The position numbers and the translations under genes are program-made. From Nymphaea colorata (taxonomy: Eukaryota; Streptophyta; Magnoliopsida; Nymphaeales; Nymphaeaceae): a stretch of 64,000 nucleotides of DNA. Location of the stretch: the NCBI RefSeq assembly GCF_008831285.2, contig NC_045151.1, forward strand, positions 12,326,571 through 12,390,570, in the 5' to 3' direction. Shown here one piece after another: positions 1-12,204 of the stretch (positions are counted from its first letter, which is position 1; each line of letters begins with the position of its first letter). The notes beneath the pieces are model-generated. The model ran no database searches, was not told the DNA's origin, and saw nothing but the letters and a program-made list of their open reading frames with translations.

Positions 1-667
1 ACACACATTGTGAGTGAAAGGAGACCCAAAATAAAGAGGGAGAGTGCTTGGTTGAGGGGGAGGGGAAAAACAGTGAGAGTGAGATTGGCGGTAGAGAGAG
101 TGCGGGAGAGTTGCAAAGACTCAGGTCAGAAGGGAAAATAAATAGAAAATGAGGAGAGGGAAAGGAGGAGACAAAAGAGACAAGGAGAACTCGAGTAGAG
201 AGAGCATGGGCAGAGGGTGTGGGACGATGAGGGAGAACAAGGGTGAGGGGGACTGAAGGCAAAAGGATGAGAGGGCGAGATCGAATGCTGCGACTGAGAG
301 AGGCGGGCAGTAGAGAGACGAGAGTGTAGCGAAGGAGGGCAAGGAACATGGGAGGAAGAAGGTCAGAGGTGCAGTGAAGGGTGAGGAAGAAGAAGAAGAA
401 GAAGAAGAAAGAAGAGATAGAGGGAGGTCAAGAGGGCCCACCTAAGCGTCACCACCCTTCACCTCTGTCGCCTCCCTTCACCTCTGTCACCTCCCTTCCG
501 TTGCTGCTGCTCTTCTTTCACCCCCTGCTTCTCTATGTCGCATGAATCAGTGAGAGATGAAGGGAGAGAGAGTCGGCGTCGGGCTCCACTTCATGCGATG
601 GAGATCGGGTCTGGGTCTGGACCCTGATCCGGCCCAATCTGCAAAGATGCCGAGGTTACAAACATAG
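1..667. repeat. GA-rich low-complexity tract
   Basis: The first 430 bases are almost entirely purine on the plus strand, with many GAGAG and GGGAG words and a GAA microsatellite at about 384-411. Positions 440-520 then carry two near-identical CACCTCTGTC-type phrases. A short inverted repeat (a GCATGA word near 540 and its complement near 590) and a GC-rich stretch at 600-640 precede the copia relic. The open reading frame across it is a translation of simple sequence and I do not call it a gene. The texture resembles the purine-rich interior of the hAT element at 25193-26063, so a related inserted element is possible, but I could not find its ends. Confidence 0.6.
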
Positions 668-3216
668 TGTCTTTGCTTAATTCTCTCAATCATATTTCAA
701 TAAATAGTCCTATTCCGAAAATGGTTTGTGAATACTATCTTATCGAAAAGGCACATAATTTGCCTTTTCCATTGTCTTCTTTCCATGCTGCGAAGACTCT
801 AGATCTCCTTCACATAGATGTTTGGGAGTTCAATTGAACAATAGAGGGGAATTTTGCAATAAAAATTTTGAGAATGAATTGGAAAGTCAAGGAATTATGC
901 ACCGTTTTTCATGCCCATATACACCCGAACAAATTGGAATTGTAGAAAGAAAGAATCGGCTGTCGTCGAAACTGGGTTAAGTATGCTTTATGATGTTCAA
1001 CTTTGATTTTGGGTTCATGCTTTCTGAATGGCTGTCTATATAATTAATCAGCTGCCCACGCTAAAACTAGATCAAAAATCACCTTTTTAAATGATCATCA
1101 ATCAAGTTCCCAACTATAGATTTCTTCGGGCTTTAGATCCAAGTGCTATCCATTGTTGACGTTGAGTAATGATACCAAGTTTTAACCAAAGACCACTCGT
1201 ATTTTTATTGGATATGGGATTCAACACAAGGGATATATGTGTCTAGATCCGAAATCAAGGTGAGTATTAATTTCTCATCACGTCATTTTTTATGAGCATT
1301 CTAGAAACTCAACAACTCTCATGACATTTCCTTCCAAGAGGCTGATTTACAAAAATGGGTACATCAATTTCATTTCCCTACTATTAATGCATGTAATACA
1401 GCAGATCCAACTCTTGCAGGACCAGATACAATGAAAGACTCAAATCCAGGGATCATCATTATTCCAACACTCAATAATATAGAGTGGCAACCTCCATCAA
1501 GTGTTGTTCAGCCCGAGGCCATCCAGATTCAGTCAGAAAATGATCCAGCATCACAACTTCCTTCACTCGAACCACATAATACTGTTGATCCAGATCTTCA
1601 ACTGTCAACTACAAGTGGACTCCAAAGACAAGACACCACCACAACTACTAGTCAACCATCAACTCACTAACATCAAATGATCACCCGCTCTATGACAGGT
1701 TCTCTCAAACCTAAGACATTTTCTGCTCCAATAAAGATGGATTCAGAACATGAACCAGTCACATTCAAGGAGGCCAGCCCCATCACTCACTGGATTAAAG
1801 CTATGCAATAAGAAATACATGGCTGCATAAGAATCAAACTTGGATTCTAGTGCCATGATGGCCAGAGAATAATATCATTGATACTAAATGGATATACAAA
1901 ATTAAACAAAATGCTAATGGTTCCATTTCTAGGTACAAAGAACACCTAGTTGCTCGAGGATTCTTACAAGAAGCTGAGATGGATTATTTGGAGAATTTCA
2001 GTCCCACTGTTAGCCCATTACCATCTGAGTCATTTTCACCATTGTTGTGCAACACGCATAGCCTCTTCGTCAGCTCGATTTTGATAATGCATTTCCAAAT
2101 GGCATTCTCAATGAAGATGTTTATATCACCCAACCAGAAGGGTTTGAGGATCCAAAGTTTCCATCTCATGTATGCAAACTAAATATGGTTCTTTATGGGC
2201 TAAAGTAGGCCCCTTGCGCATGGTATGAATGTCTTAGCACCTTTCTCAGCGCCATTGGATTTCAGGTATCTCAATCAGCTGCATCTCTTTTTATTTTTCG
2301 CAAAAGATGTGAAAAGATTTACATCTTAGTTTATGTTGATGATGTTATTATCACCGGATCATCCATTGAGCTCATAAATCAAAGTCTCGCCAAACTTCAA
2401 GCATCCTTTTTAGTCAAAGACTTGGGAGATTTATCATACTTTCTCGGCAAAGAGGTGACTGGGAAACCTAACTATTCTGTCCTTCAGCAACAATCATATC
2501 TCCAAAACATTTTACAAAAAGCTAAAATGACCAATGCTAAGCCGGTCCAAACTCCTATGCATGCTGGCCATGTTTCAGGATCTACCACTCCATTCTCTCA
2601 TCCTACCCTCTGTCGGAGCATGGTGGGAACATTACAATATATCACTCTCACGTGTTCGGATGTAGCGTTTGCAGTAAATCGAGCATGTCAATACATGCAT
2701 CAACCGTTGGACTGCCATTGGCGCCTTATAAAATGAATTATCAGATAAAGGCATGAGTAAGTTTGGATTATGTTTTCGAAGATTAGATCGTCATCACTTG
2801 ACAACATTTGCTGACATGGATTGGGCTGGAAGTATTAAAGATAGAAAATCAACAGGTGGATGTGTGACATTCTTGGGTGATAATATTATATATTGGGCAT
2901 CTAAAAAGCAATGAATAAATCTCTCGCATATGCCGCTGCTGAACTTTTGTAGCTAAAATCTCTATTAACAGAATTGAGAATCCCATGCACTGAAACCCCA
3001 ACCTTGTGGTGCGACAATATAGGGGCATTATACTTAGTGGCAAACCATGTCTTTCATGCTTGCACAAAGCACATCGAAGTTGATTTCCACTTTGTGCAAA
3101 ACCATGTGTCAAAAGGAAATATTTCAATTAAATTTATTAGATCATCCAAGCAAATAGCAGATGGACAGACAAAACTTCTTGGATCCATTAATTCAAAGAA
3201 TTTAGAGACAAGCTGA
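668..3216 (+). pseudogene. Ty1/copia polyprotein relic (integrase, RT, RNase H)
   Basis: This is a decayed copia pol read in pieces across several frames. Around 720-830 the end of the GAG-pre-integrase region and the integrase start (LLHIDVW) are visible. Near 905-960 the integrase motif CPYTPEQIGIVERKNR is recognisable. A linker follows at about 1430-1670. Reverse transcriptase starts near 1676 (MITRSMTG) and holds the catalytic box YVDDVIITG near 2330 and the DLGDLSYFLGKEV motif near 2430. RNase H follows from about 2650 to the last stop at 3216, with LWCDNIGALYL at about 3003-3035. Several stops and frameshifts, including one at the usual LKQAPRAWY motif, show that it is dead. Gag, primer site and 5' LTR were not found upstream, so the element is 5' truncated or its front lies outside what can be recognised. 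Confidence 0.85.
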
Positions 3217-3250
3217 GCATTGTTCCTACCATGCTCAGCTTGAGGGAGTG

Positions 3251-3611
3251 TGTGAAAGATTCTCCATATGTCAATGAGAGATCACCAGGTGGATGAATCA
3301 ACCTAACATAGCAAGAAGAGATGGCCGGGTGGAGGATAAGCACAATTAAGGAAAGGAATTTTAAAATTTAAAATCCTACTGTAATTTCTTGAATATTGTC
3401 TTCATTATGTTGTTACCATATTATGTTGTTACCATAGTTTGTAATTGTCCTCGCCTGTTGTAATGTCTTGTAAAACATATTAAATGAGCTAAGGAAAACT
3501 CATGTTGATTCTTACGCAAGAGGTTAGCTCATATTCTTGAGTTATTATTTTTCTTCTCAATCTTCATTGTTTTAGAGGTCTCATATATAAAGAGACTTAT
3601 ATAACCCAACA
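3251..3611 (+). repeat. 3' LTR of the copia relic
   Basis: A purine-rich tract (TTGAGGGAGTG at 3240-3250) lies just after the last pol stop and fits a polypurine tract. The following block starts TGTGAAAGATTCTCC and ends in CA at 3611, giving the TG...CA ends expected of an LTR. It contains the transcript-end style sequence TCATATATAAAGAGAC near 3580. The matching 5' LTR was not found in this window, so the call rests on position and end structure. The next bases (from 3613) are hAT transposase sequence. Confidence 0.7.
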
Positions 3612-3612
3612 A

Positions 3613-4290
3613 TGACAAGATTTGCTACGAGATTTTTTTCTTTTTTTTTTTACTTTGGAAAATTTACATAGCTGCAAAAAGGGTTTAAGAGTCATACTTC
3701 AAATGAATGGTCATAAAGCAAGTTCGCTAACATTTTGTAAAATAAAAAGTATGAAAGAACCATTTTGGAAAACTCTTTTGAGTTGGGTATGCACAATGTT
3801 CTAAGAGTTATAATTATGTTAGTGCAAGTACTTCACACGCTTGACAACAATGACAAGCTACCAATGGGTTACATATACATGGCAATAGACCGTGCAAATG
3901 AGCAAACAAAGGTAAGCTCCGGAAATTTTATTTTTTTATTGATGAAGTTATTACCCTATATCATATTTTAATGTAACAATATTTTTTTTATCAATAAATA
4001 GGCCAATTTGAAAAATATATAGCCATGTATCAGCCTATATGGGACATCATTGGCAAATATGTGAGGCTCAATTACATTGACTTATGCATGAAGCAAGGCT
4101 ATAGTTAAACCCAACACTCTTTTATGTTTACATCGATGTTGAATCTAACGATGAAATGAACTGTCCACGTGTACTTCCAATCTTGTTGAATCTCCTTTGG
4201 ATCAAAGTAAGATACATGACCAAATGGTACCATATCAAAATATGGAAGACCCATTTGGTATGGCGACAACTATTCAATAGAGGAGTATAA
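3613..4290 (+). pseudogene. hAT transposase relic (DUF659 / dimerisation type)
   Basis: Translated pieces match the layout of plant hAT transposases of the DUF659 kind. At 3615-3700 the order is RFATRFFSFFFTLENLHSC. At 3745-3790 it is EPFWKTLLSW. At 3820-3910 it is VQVLHTLDNNDKLPMGYIYM followed by AIDRANEQ, which corresponds to the family pattern for leucine-valine-aspartate then MGYIYEAMDRAKE. Near 4220-4270 it is YQNMEDPFGMATTIQ, just before the C-terminal dimerisation region in intact members. Stops and frameshifts break it throughout. It abuts the copia LTR directly, which suggests that the copia element inserted into the hAT gene. No termini were found. Confidence 0.7.
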
Positions 4291-5129
4291 TTTTGCCAAG
4301 TATGTTAGTAACTTTAAGTTGTTATTGGCTTATTCCATTCTTTAAGTTATACTTTATTTGTTTGAAATTAATATTTTGGTTGTTCGTTTACTCATATAAT
4401 TGGATACTTTTTGTATTTTATTAGTTGATTGGTGTACTGCTTATGGCATCATATATCTTGAACTCCAAAGATTTGGTATATAAGTGTTGGGCCTTAATTG
4501 GGCTGGAATTAATCACCAAATAATAATTCAAATAATGGACTTGAGTCTTCTTCTTCAGACCACTAGGCTTTTTTGTTAGAGTCTATGAATTGAAATGAAC
4601 ATTTGAAGCTAGATCTCAACTGTATTGATTTTCAGTTTCATGAATTTTCAATGCTATAAAACTTTAAATTTTGTTGTCATGGAATTATGGAACTTGACCG
4701 TTATGGATTATTGGATTAATTGTCTTCCATGCTTTCTACATATGTGTTAAATTAAACAAGACAATCTGATACACTATATAATATAAATTATGTATTAGTG
4801 TTGGCTATATACATATAGTCAAAATTAGTAAAATGGTCAACTAATAGGCACAACTTGTCGTCTAGGCTCTGCATAGAAATTTTGATAGCCTGCAAATTTC
4901 TTAAGGAAATGCAAACAATGAAGGCACATAAATCCGCATCAAACCTGCTGGAGGAGTCCTCCAAAAATTTTATTAATCAAACAGTGCCAAAAAAAATAAT
5001 ATTTATGTGGGAACTAACAAAAATTGCTGCAACCTGCACGAGAGAAAACATTGAACCTCAAACTAAGGGCAGCAAAGAAAGAGTTTGCACATCTGGATTT
5101 TTGTTTGTGATGCGGAATAGTTGAACTTT
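4291..5129. other. AT-rich stretch without recognised genes
   Basis: I see no conserved coding motif here. An 89-codon open frame at 4855-5124 matches nothing I know and lies next to a LINE fragment. A TATATAAG word followed by TGTTGGGCC near 4480 could be part of an old LTR, but no partner was seen. Confidence 0.4.
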
Positions 5130-6480
5130 GTTAGCCACGATTTGGGGAGCAGACCTATTTCCCCCTGTACCTACAATAAGAGAGCTAACTCAGAATTTTC
5201 ATTTCTTGTTGTTAGCACCGATGTTTATGATGGAGCAACCATTGAAGTCAAAGTGAAGAAGCATCCAAGCTAACATCTCTGTCTAAGGGAAAGGAGATAT
5301 TGATCTGCGACAAAAATGATTTTTCACGTCAAAAACATCTTTGGCTCCATTTACCAAAACCGCAACCCAGCAAGCACCATTAGTTTCCATAGATGCAATT
5401 TGGATAATTCCATGGTTAATATGAGTGGTTAGCCATTTGCCCGGAAGAATGCCGAAACTGGTCCAAAACCGCATTTCCAAAAGTTCCTCAGGCTGGCTAT
5501 CAAGGAGGGCAGCAAAGCTACTGACACAGTCCAACCATGTCTGCGAGCACATCGTGTCAACGGATCCACTATCTCTCCCATGAAAATGCTTGTTTCTCCA
5601 CTTCCATATACTCCTGATTACAGTTTGAAAGCAAATACTCCAACAACAAGCTACCCATCCTCTCTTGAAGCTACAACTGTACCAGCACTTTAATTCCTCG
5701 ATGATATTTCTTCCTCCCAAAATTTTCTTTCCAAATTTCTTAGAGACCAAATTCCATATTTTCCTAGCAAGACGGCATTCCAGCAATACATGCTCATTTG
5801 ACTCCTCAGCAGCAGTACAAATAGGACATCGATTTGCTAAAGAAAGTTCCCTCTTCTTTTGTTTGTCTTGATTAAGGAGACGACTATTTATAGCAATATA
5901 AGTGAACCAACGGCCACGAGAATGAACATCTTTATTCCAAATGAATTCCCTCCAAGTTTCCTTAGGCCACTTCTCTCTAGTATCCTCCTAGGCATCTCTC
6001 ACCTTAGCTTCAAGGGCAGGTCTCCCAGCATAATGAAGTACATCTAGACCACTTCCCAATTGAGGTTTGGGCATGTAAAGCCTAGAAAGAACTACGCTGA
6101 ATTCAGGAACAAGGAAGAGATCAGATTCTAAAATTTGCTAGATTGTCATTTTTCTTGGTTTTTGGAGGAATTAAAGTTCTTCTTCTAGGAGGGCATCAGC
6201 CAGAACATGACCTCCCCATTTACCATACCAATAGCTTATCTCACCTCTGCCGATCTGCCACACAACATTTCCCTTAACAGGATATTAGGACATAATGCAG
6301 TTGTTGAAAAACCAAGACTGTTTCGCTTTGGGCTTAATAACCCATAAACTCCTTCGAGTAACATATTTCTTGTGGCAAAATTTGGCTCAATTTACTTCAT
6401 GAGCACAAATGGAAAGGAATCATTTTACCTGGCACGCCTTAGACCATTCTTCGAAACGTGGTAATCCCATGCTTCCCTCC
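5130..6480 (-). pseudogene. L1-type LINE ORF2 3' fragment
   Basis: Read on the minus strand, 6480 down to about 5130 gives the C-terminal part of a plant LINE ORF2. Near 5825-5790 is the zinc-finger-like zf-RVT block (CPICTAAEES...HVLLECRLARKIW). The 167-codon open stretch at 5786-5283 continues it with WKWRNKHF, the box before the RNase H-like tail. Sequence near 6460 corresponds to the same region as the GVGLRALVEWNAAL block of the larger LINE in this window. The reading frame is broken in several places and RT and endonuclease parts are absent. It is a separate, older insertion from the LINE at 14650-20164. Confidence 0.75.
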
Positions 6481-6499
6481 AAGGTTTGCAAACTTGGTA

Positions 6500-7790
6500 C
6501 CAAGCAATAAGGAGCCTTGCACATAAGTCAGATGTGCAAGTCAAAATTTCTAAGTTTCTACAAGGAGACAAATCTATTCAAGACTATTTTGGAGAATTTT
6601 CTCTATGATGGGATGAGTTATCAATGTTTGAACAAAAGTGGAATATTCCTCAAGATATGCTACTTCGCCAAAACAAATTGAAGAAGACAAATTGTATTAA
6701 TTTATCATGGGATTAAGGCCCAAAGTTGAGATAGTCAAGAGGTTACTTGTTCATAAGTTGAGTGAATCAATTATCAATAAAGATCTCGTTGAGCTGGTAA
6801 TAGAAGAAAACAGACTTATGTATGGTAAAGGGAACACTGAAAGTATTTTTGCAGTATCCAAACCTGAAATGTTAAACTGTATTGGCCTCCTCGCATCCTC
6901 GCATTGGGAAAATTAATTAAGACACCAATAGAAAAGTAATTTGTTTCATTGCCATAAACTTGTACACATAAAGCTAAGGTGTCCAAAACTGAAAAAGTTT
7001 GTGAAAAGGGTTGTTATGGTTAAAAGTCTAGAGTAACCTAGTTCTATTTAAGGTCTGTCACTAACTCAACTTGCCAAAGCACTCCAGCCATTCTTGAAGG
7101 AAAATCTCCCAACAACTGGAGCTGTCACTTCTTTCTCACAAGGTATGATTTCTTGGTTGCTTTATTACAGCGTCTCATTCCATATGACCCCGAAATGGAA
7201 CATGTTTGGCTGCAAACAAAGGCAATTTTTATTCTTACTTTGTTCCAACATCAACTTCATTGAAGGTTTCAAGCATTGGAAACTTTGAAAATTTTCAAAA
7301 TGCAAAGGTTTTTAAAATGCCAAATTTTAATTGCATCCATAGATTGAATCTCAATCTTCTATAAGTTTCTCATATTGCTGGACTTTTGTGGATTTATCAA
7401 GACCTTTTTGTCATCCAACCATAAAAGAAGATATATTTTGTGGTATCAAAGGTTTAGTCATTCAAATTTGAAAAAAAAATTATGTACTCTATCACTAAAG
7501 AAATTTTTTAATAAAACATGATCTTGTAATGAATGCATTTTGAGAAAAATGAAGTCTCTTCCTTTTGGAAATAGTTAAAAATCAGTCAATGTCCTCTTGA
7601 ACTGATTCATTCAGAGGTATGAGGGCCAACTTCGGCTTCATCTAAAGGCGGATTTGCTTGCTAGGTTATACTTGTGGATGATTACAAATACATGTTTGCA
7701 ATTAGCTTCACATACATAAATATGAAACCTTCTTATGCTTTTAAACATTTCACCAAACAGTTAAGAACCAACCAGAAACAAATATAATGA
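6500..7790 (+). pseudogene. Ty1/copia fragment: gag, protease, integrase start
   Basis: The piece begins with a copia-type gag: KFLQGDKSIQDYFGEF near 6545-6595, then FIMGLRPKVEIVKRLL near 6700-6750 and a VIEENRLM tail. A zinc-knuckle pattern (C-x2-C-x4-H-x4-C) can be followed near 6930-6985 if one frameshift is allowed. The protease region near 7150-7195 reads as a damaged version of the WLLDSGASFHMTP type, with the active DSG lost. Integrase begins near 7600 with a LIHSEVWGPTSASSKGGF-like phrase and VDDYTN near 7680. No RT, RNase H or LTRs were seen. The order matches one copia element truncated after the integrase N-terminus. Confidence 0.75.
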
Positions 7791-7814
7791 CTTTACATAA
7801 AGACTCCATTTTCA

Positions 7815-7994
7815 GTGGCGGAGCCACATGGGAGCTGATGTGGACAGTTGCCCACACCAGCCTCACAAGATATGTTTATTTTGACATTGTTGTTTTAATT
7901 TTTTTTTTTGTTTACATGTATAAGTTAAAAGGCTTGGAGTTACTCAATTAATGCCCCCCACACAAACATTCTAGTTCCACCAGTGCTATTGGTG
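7815..7994. mobile_element. Possible MITE with GGCGGAGCC-type ends
   Basis: The left end reads CAGTGGCGGAGCCACATGG and the right end, read on the other strand, CACTGGTGGAACTAG. These are imperfect inverted termini enclosing about 180 bases of T-rich sequence. I could not find a clean target duplication, so element type and exact ends are uncertain. Confidence 0.4.
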
Positions 7995-8780
7995 AATATC
8001 TTTCAACATATTTCAAAAATTCTATAAAAAAAAAATGGTATTCTTCACCAAAAATTATGTCCAAGAGCTTGACAACAAAAAGATATTTTTGAAAGAAAAC
8101 AATGGCACTTTATAGAAACTACATGGACTTTCTTAATCTCAAAAGAAGTTCCTAAAAGTTTTTTTGGCTAATATTGTTTTTTTAGCATTAATTTATTTTA
8201 TTAATGAGATGTCATCCAAAGTTTTAAATAATATACCACCTTTTCAGAAACTCTACTTTATGGAACCTAATTACTGCGAACTAAGAGTTCTTCGATTAAA
8301 TGTTATGTTTTAAATTATATAACCAGTAAATTATTTTCAAAAATTGTACAATGTATTTTTCTTTGATAATAAAAAACTCAAAGGGATATAGATGTTATTA
8401 CTACAATAGTGATAAAATTATAAATTTCATAATAAGAAAAGTTTGTGAAGAGTTTTTGGATTAAGTTATTTCATAATGAGAAATAATTAACACATGACAA
8501 CCACTTTGGTGGTATTACCACATGTCAATCGTACCTTTCACGACTTGTATGATCAACGTCATGAAACAAATATGCATGGAATGACCAAATATGTTGAATA
8601 TAGTCAACTTGCGCACAGGATCATACTTTATTCATGCACAAAAAACTCAATTGTAGGCATTATATATTAAAAGAAATCGCATAGACACAGTAAATGCAAC
8701 AAATTTTTTTTGCAATCAATGGATGACCAATTCTAATTCTCTACAATTAATCAGCTAGAAAACAACAAAAAACAAGTTTT
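7995..8780. other. AT-rich sequence, nothing recognised
   Basis: No coding motif, repeat structure or terminus stands out in this stretch beyond homopolymer A and T runs. Confidence 0.4.
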
Positions 8781-11290
8781 TGAAATATAAACTGGTTGTA
8801 TGAAGCCAATCTTAAATTTTCATGAATTGGTTATAAAAACTTTAAATGGTTTGGTACCTTATGAACGAATGCAACATTGTATGAAAACAATGCTTTATTT
8901 TATGAACTAATTCAAATACTGTCCAAACAGGTTTATGACTCCATAAAATGGCCCAGAATGGTTCAAAACCAGTAAACCGGCAAAGATATTAATAAAGCAG
9001 TAGAAAATTTTATGAACCGGTCTTAATCCATATGGTATCATCATAATTGACAAAAAATCAGTTCAAAAACTTATGAACTGACTTAAGCGTGTCATAAACC
9101 AATCTTAATGAATCAGTTCAAAAAAAAGTCATATATTGATCAAATCATTTTCTCAGTAGGATGAATTAGCCTGAAAACTTTATGGAATGGTCAAAAATAG
9201 ACCAAATCCAATGCCCAGATGACCTGGTCTAAAACGTCCTGCACATGTTCCAAACCTTGTGTACCAAAAGATAATGAGCGAAAATAATTTAACAACCATA
9301 TGAACCTGTCCTTAAAAGAAGCAGAATCAGTCAAATATCCATAAAGCAAGACCATGTTAACTGGTTCAGAATCCACTGGATTGGTTTTAAACCTGTATAA
9401 ACTGGCTTCAATACTATGTGAACCAATTTGAAATCATCTAAATCGATTCCAAGACTTTACAAACCGACTTGAGACTGCCATGGGCCATTCCCAAAATTTC
9501 ATGAGCTGGGCAATGAAACCAAGAAATGCTATAAAAGCTGAACAAATTAGTTCTAAAAAGACTGAGCCAGAATATGCGGCCTTGTAAAAGTGCACCTTTA
9601 TGGATTTTGGATTCCATTAGACCCAAAAACTGTATGACTCAGATCTTACTTTAATTGGATCTATTCCTTAATGGATCATCAAATCTAAATGAGATACCTG
9701 AGCCAGAACAAGCTGGTTAGTATCCTGAATCCATTATCCAAATCCAGCAAAATAATTGAAATTTGGACTTAAGGCTGATCCATGATACCTTACTGGATTT
9801 GCCTTGGTAGTTGGATCCAAATAAACATTTAACTTTAGTTCTAAAATCCAAAATCCAAGCACCAGACATAATCGGATCCGATTTATTAACTTTATGGATT
9901 CACTTTGAGCAAGTCCGCATGGTTCTACCCAAAAATCTAAATGGGAAGACCAACTTTAATCCAGATAAAACAACATATAGCCTGGATCCATATCAATAAT
10001 ACTCAAAAATTGATCCACTCTACTTTATTGGATCCATTAACATATGAATATGAGCCAATACCAATCCAAATCATTTATACTTTGATGTAGTCCTAAAATG
10101 TCTTGAACCAGTTCCAATTCCTTATGAATTGTTCAAAGACTGTAAGATCCAATTTATGAATTAAAACAATCCAGTTGTGATGAACCAAGAACAATTCCAA
10201 AATGCAATGGATTGATTTCTCTGTATTGGTTCATCTGCATTGTATGGACTGTAAAGATTTTAGATCCAAACCTTAGGATTCAAACTCAATTAAACTGAAT
10301 GGACCATAAACATATTCGAACATGTGTCCAAAAAATGGTGGATATCTGGATCAAAAAACAAACATGGATCGACATACAATAATCCAACATCCTTGATTTT
10401 TCACCAAATGGATATAAATGCGAAGGACAAAAAAATTGAATTCAGATCCAAATCCGATCCATTATCCCTTATTGGATCCAGATTGCTGAATGGGTGTAGG
10501 AGAACCTTTATCCAGATCTGATTTTGAGAACTGGTCCTTAAATGAATCTGAGGTAGATTCAGACCGCACATGGCCCAACCATTATCCATTTTACTTTGTT
10601 TGATCAACTTAGTTCAATCTCTAATCAACATCTGAACAATCCAAATTCAATCTTAATGCCGCATGTCAAGTCTCAATACTAGATCTAAATCTATGTTATG
10701 GATCAAGGATTCAATCTTTTAACTAAACGGATCCCAATTGTAAATCCATGATCTGTATCAAAAAATACCTGAAGACCGATCCATATTGCCTTTATTGGAT
10801 CTTGTCACCACCATTTAGATCCTGATGTCGTTATCACAACCCATTATCAAAACTAACTTGATTTAGATCCTCTTCCAAAATCTTTATTCTAGACCCGTTT
10901 TAAACCAAATGGACCTGAGTCGCAAGAGAAAGAAATTCCGACTCATATTTGATCCTTAATTATGTATTTGGATCTGAAAAATAAACTTGATTAGATCGTG
11001 AACTGAAATCCAGTTTAGATGGAAGAGGGTATGAGTCTAAACATTTTGGATATAGACCCCAATTTGATCCATAACACTTTATTGGATCTAAGCTAGAGAC
11101 TCAGGTTAGGTTCTGGATTGAAATTGCGAACCAAAATTGATTGGTTGCATTTCACTTTACTCCAAAATTCAAATTTTTGAATATAAAATCCAGATCGAAA
11201 TGTCAACCAAAACAGATCTAGGTAAAAGAATATCTTGATTTTGACCCAAAATGATCCATAACTTCTTCTTCACATCTGAAAAAAAAAAAG
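8781..11290. repeat. Degenerate repeat field of GAAC/GGTTC and GGATCC words
   Basis: From about 8790 to 9600 the phrase TTTATGAAC, usually followed by an NGGTTC or NCAATTC-like word, recurs at irregular spacing of about 20 to 120 bases (for example near 8860, 8905, 8930, 9010, 9080, 9180, 9300). From about 9600 to 11290 it changes into recurring TTATTGGATCC and ATGGATCCA words. The series is too diverged for a fixed period but too regular for random intergenic DNA. No protein family is recognisable. The last kilobase (10288 on) is also the start of the segmental unit repeated at 28626. Confidence 0.6.
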
Positions 11291-12104
11291 GAACAATCAC
11301 AGAAGTGCAGATACAAATGGTTACATATCTGCCTGTGGAGGAAAAATGGGTTAACACATAGTGCTCCAGCTTCAACTCATATTCCAAAGCTTTTCAAGTT
11401 TTTTACTTGAAGGAAACTGCAAGAACAATCACCATCTAGAAAAAAACAAGCTCTTTACTTGAGGAATTGAAATCAGCCCGACAACATATGTCGCCAGATG
11501 GTTTTCTCTTGTGTAGGTAAAAACAATCACAAAGGGACTATTGACGACGGCGGTTGTTTGACAACAGGGTTTTAGCAATAGAATGTACCTTTTACAATGG
11601 AGCAACTTGTTTTTATTAGTTTTGATATGTATACACGTACAAGTCCAAGTACATAACCAGGGAGTATTAGTCATCCAATTCCCATTTGAATCAAGCCTGA
11701 AGGAAATTTCAAAATACATGAGCATTGAATATTAGTTATTTCATATAATTTGTTTTGGTTGAATCGATATAATTAATCAAATTTTGATTTCGTCAGCTAT
11801 CCTGGAATATACAATTGTATATTCCTTACCGGGAAGGAGTTCATGAGTTCATGAGCAGTATATGTCAGACGGCGTCGCCGCATTTGATCAGAATGTGATC
11901 GAGCACTACTCAACTGTTTGTTGTATATAAGTCTGCATGTCTTGGCTTGGTGAGTGGTTGGACTGCCTTATGATATTAGACATCCACAGCGAACTCTTTC
12001 GTGCAGATAAAGCAATGGCCAGTGGGAAGGATGGCCAACCTGCAACCATTTTCAAAACCTCAAATCAAGTACATAGCATCTGAACAGCCCGTCGAAGTTT
12101 GTTC

Positions 12105-12112
12105 TATAAATA
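12105..12112 (+). promoter_or_regulatory. TATA box of PELPK copy A
   Basis: TATAAATA lies 93 bases before the ATG at 12205. The same box and surrounding GAGCTCCA phrase are kept upstream of copies B and D at nearly the same distance, so the core promoter was duplicated with the gene. Confidence 0.65.
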
Positions 12113-12204
12113 CCGAGCTCCAACTGCAAATCCTACTCCCAGTCACCACAGCTTAGTATCTCACCTACAGATCAGCTCAGAGTCATCTTCATTCTTTAGC
12201 ACCT

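Noticed and set aside
121-441. 106-codon Ser/Leu-rich frame on the minus strand
   Set aside because: It is simple pyrimidine-rich sequence with no conserved motif.
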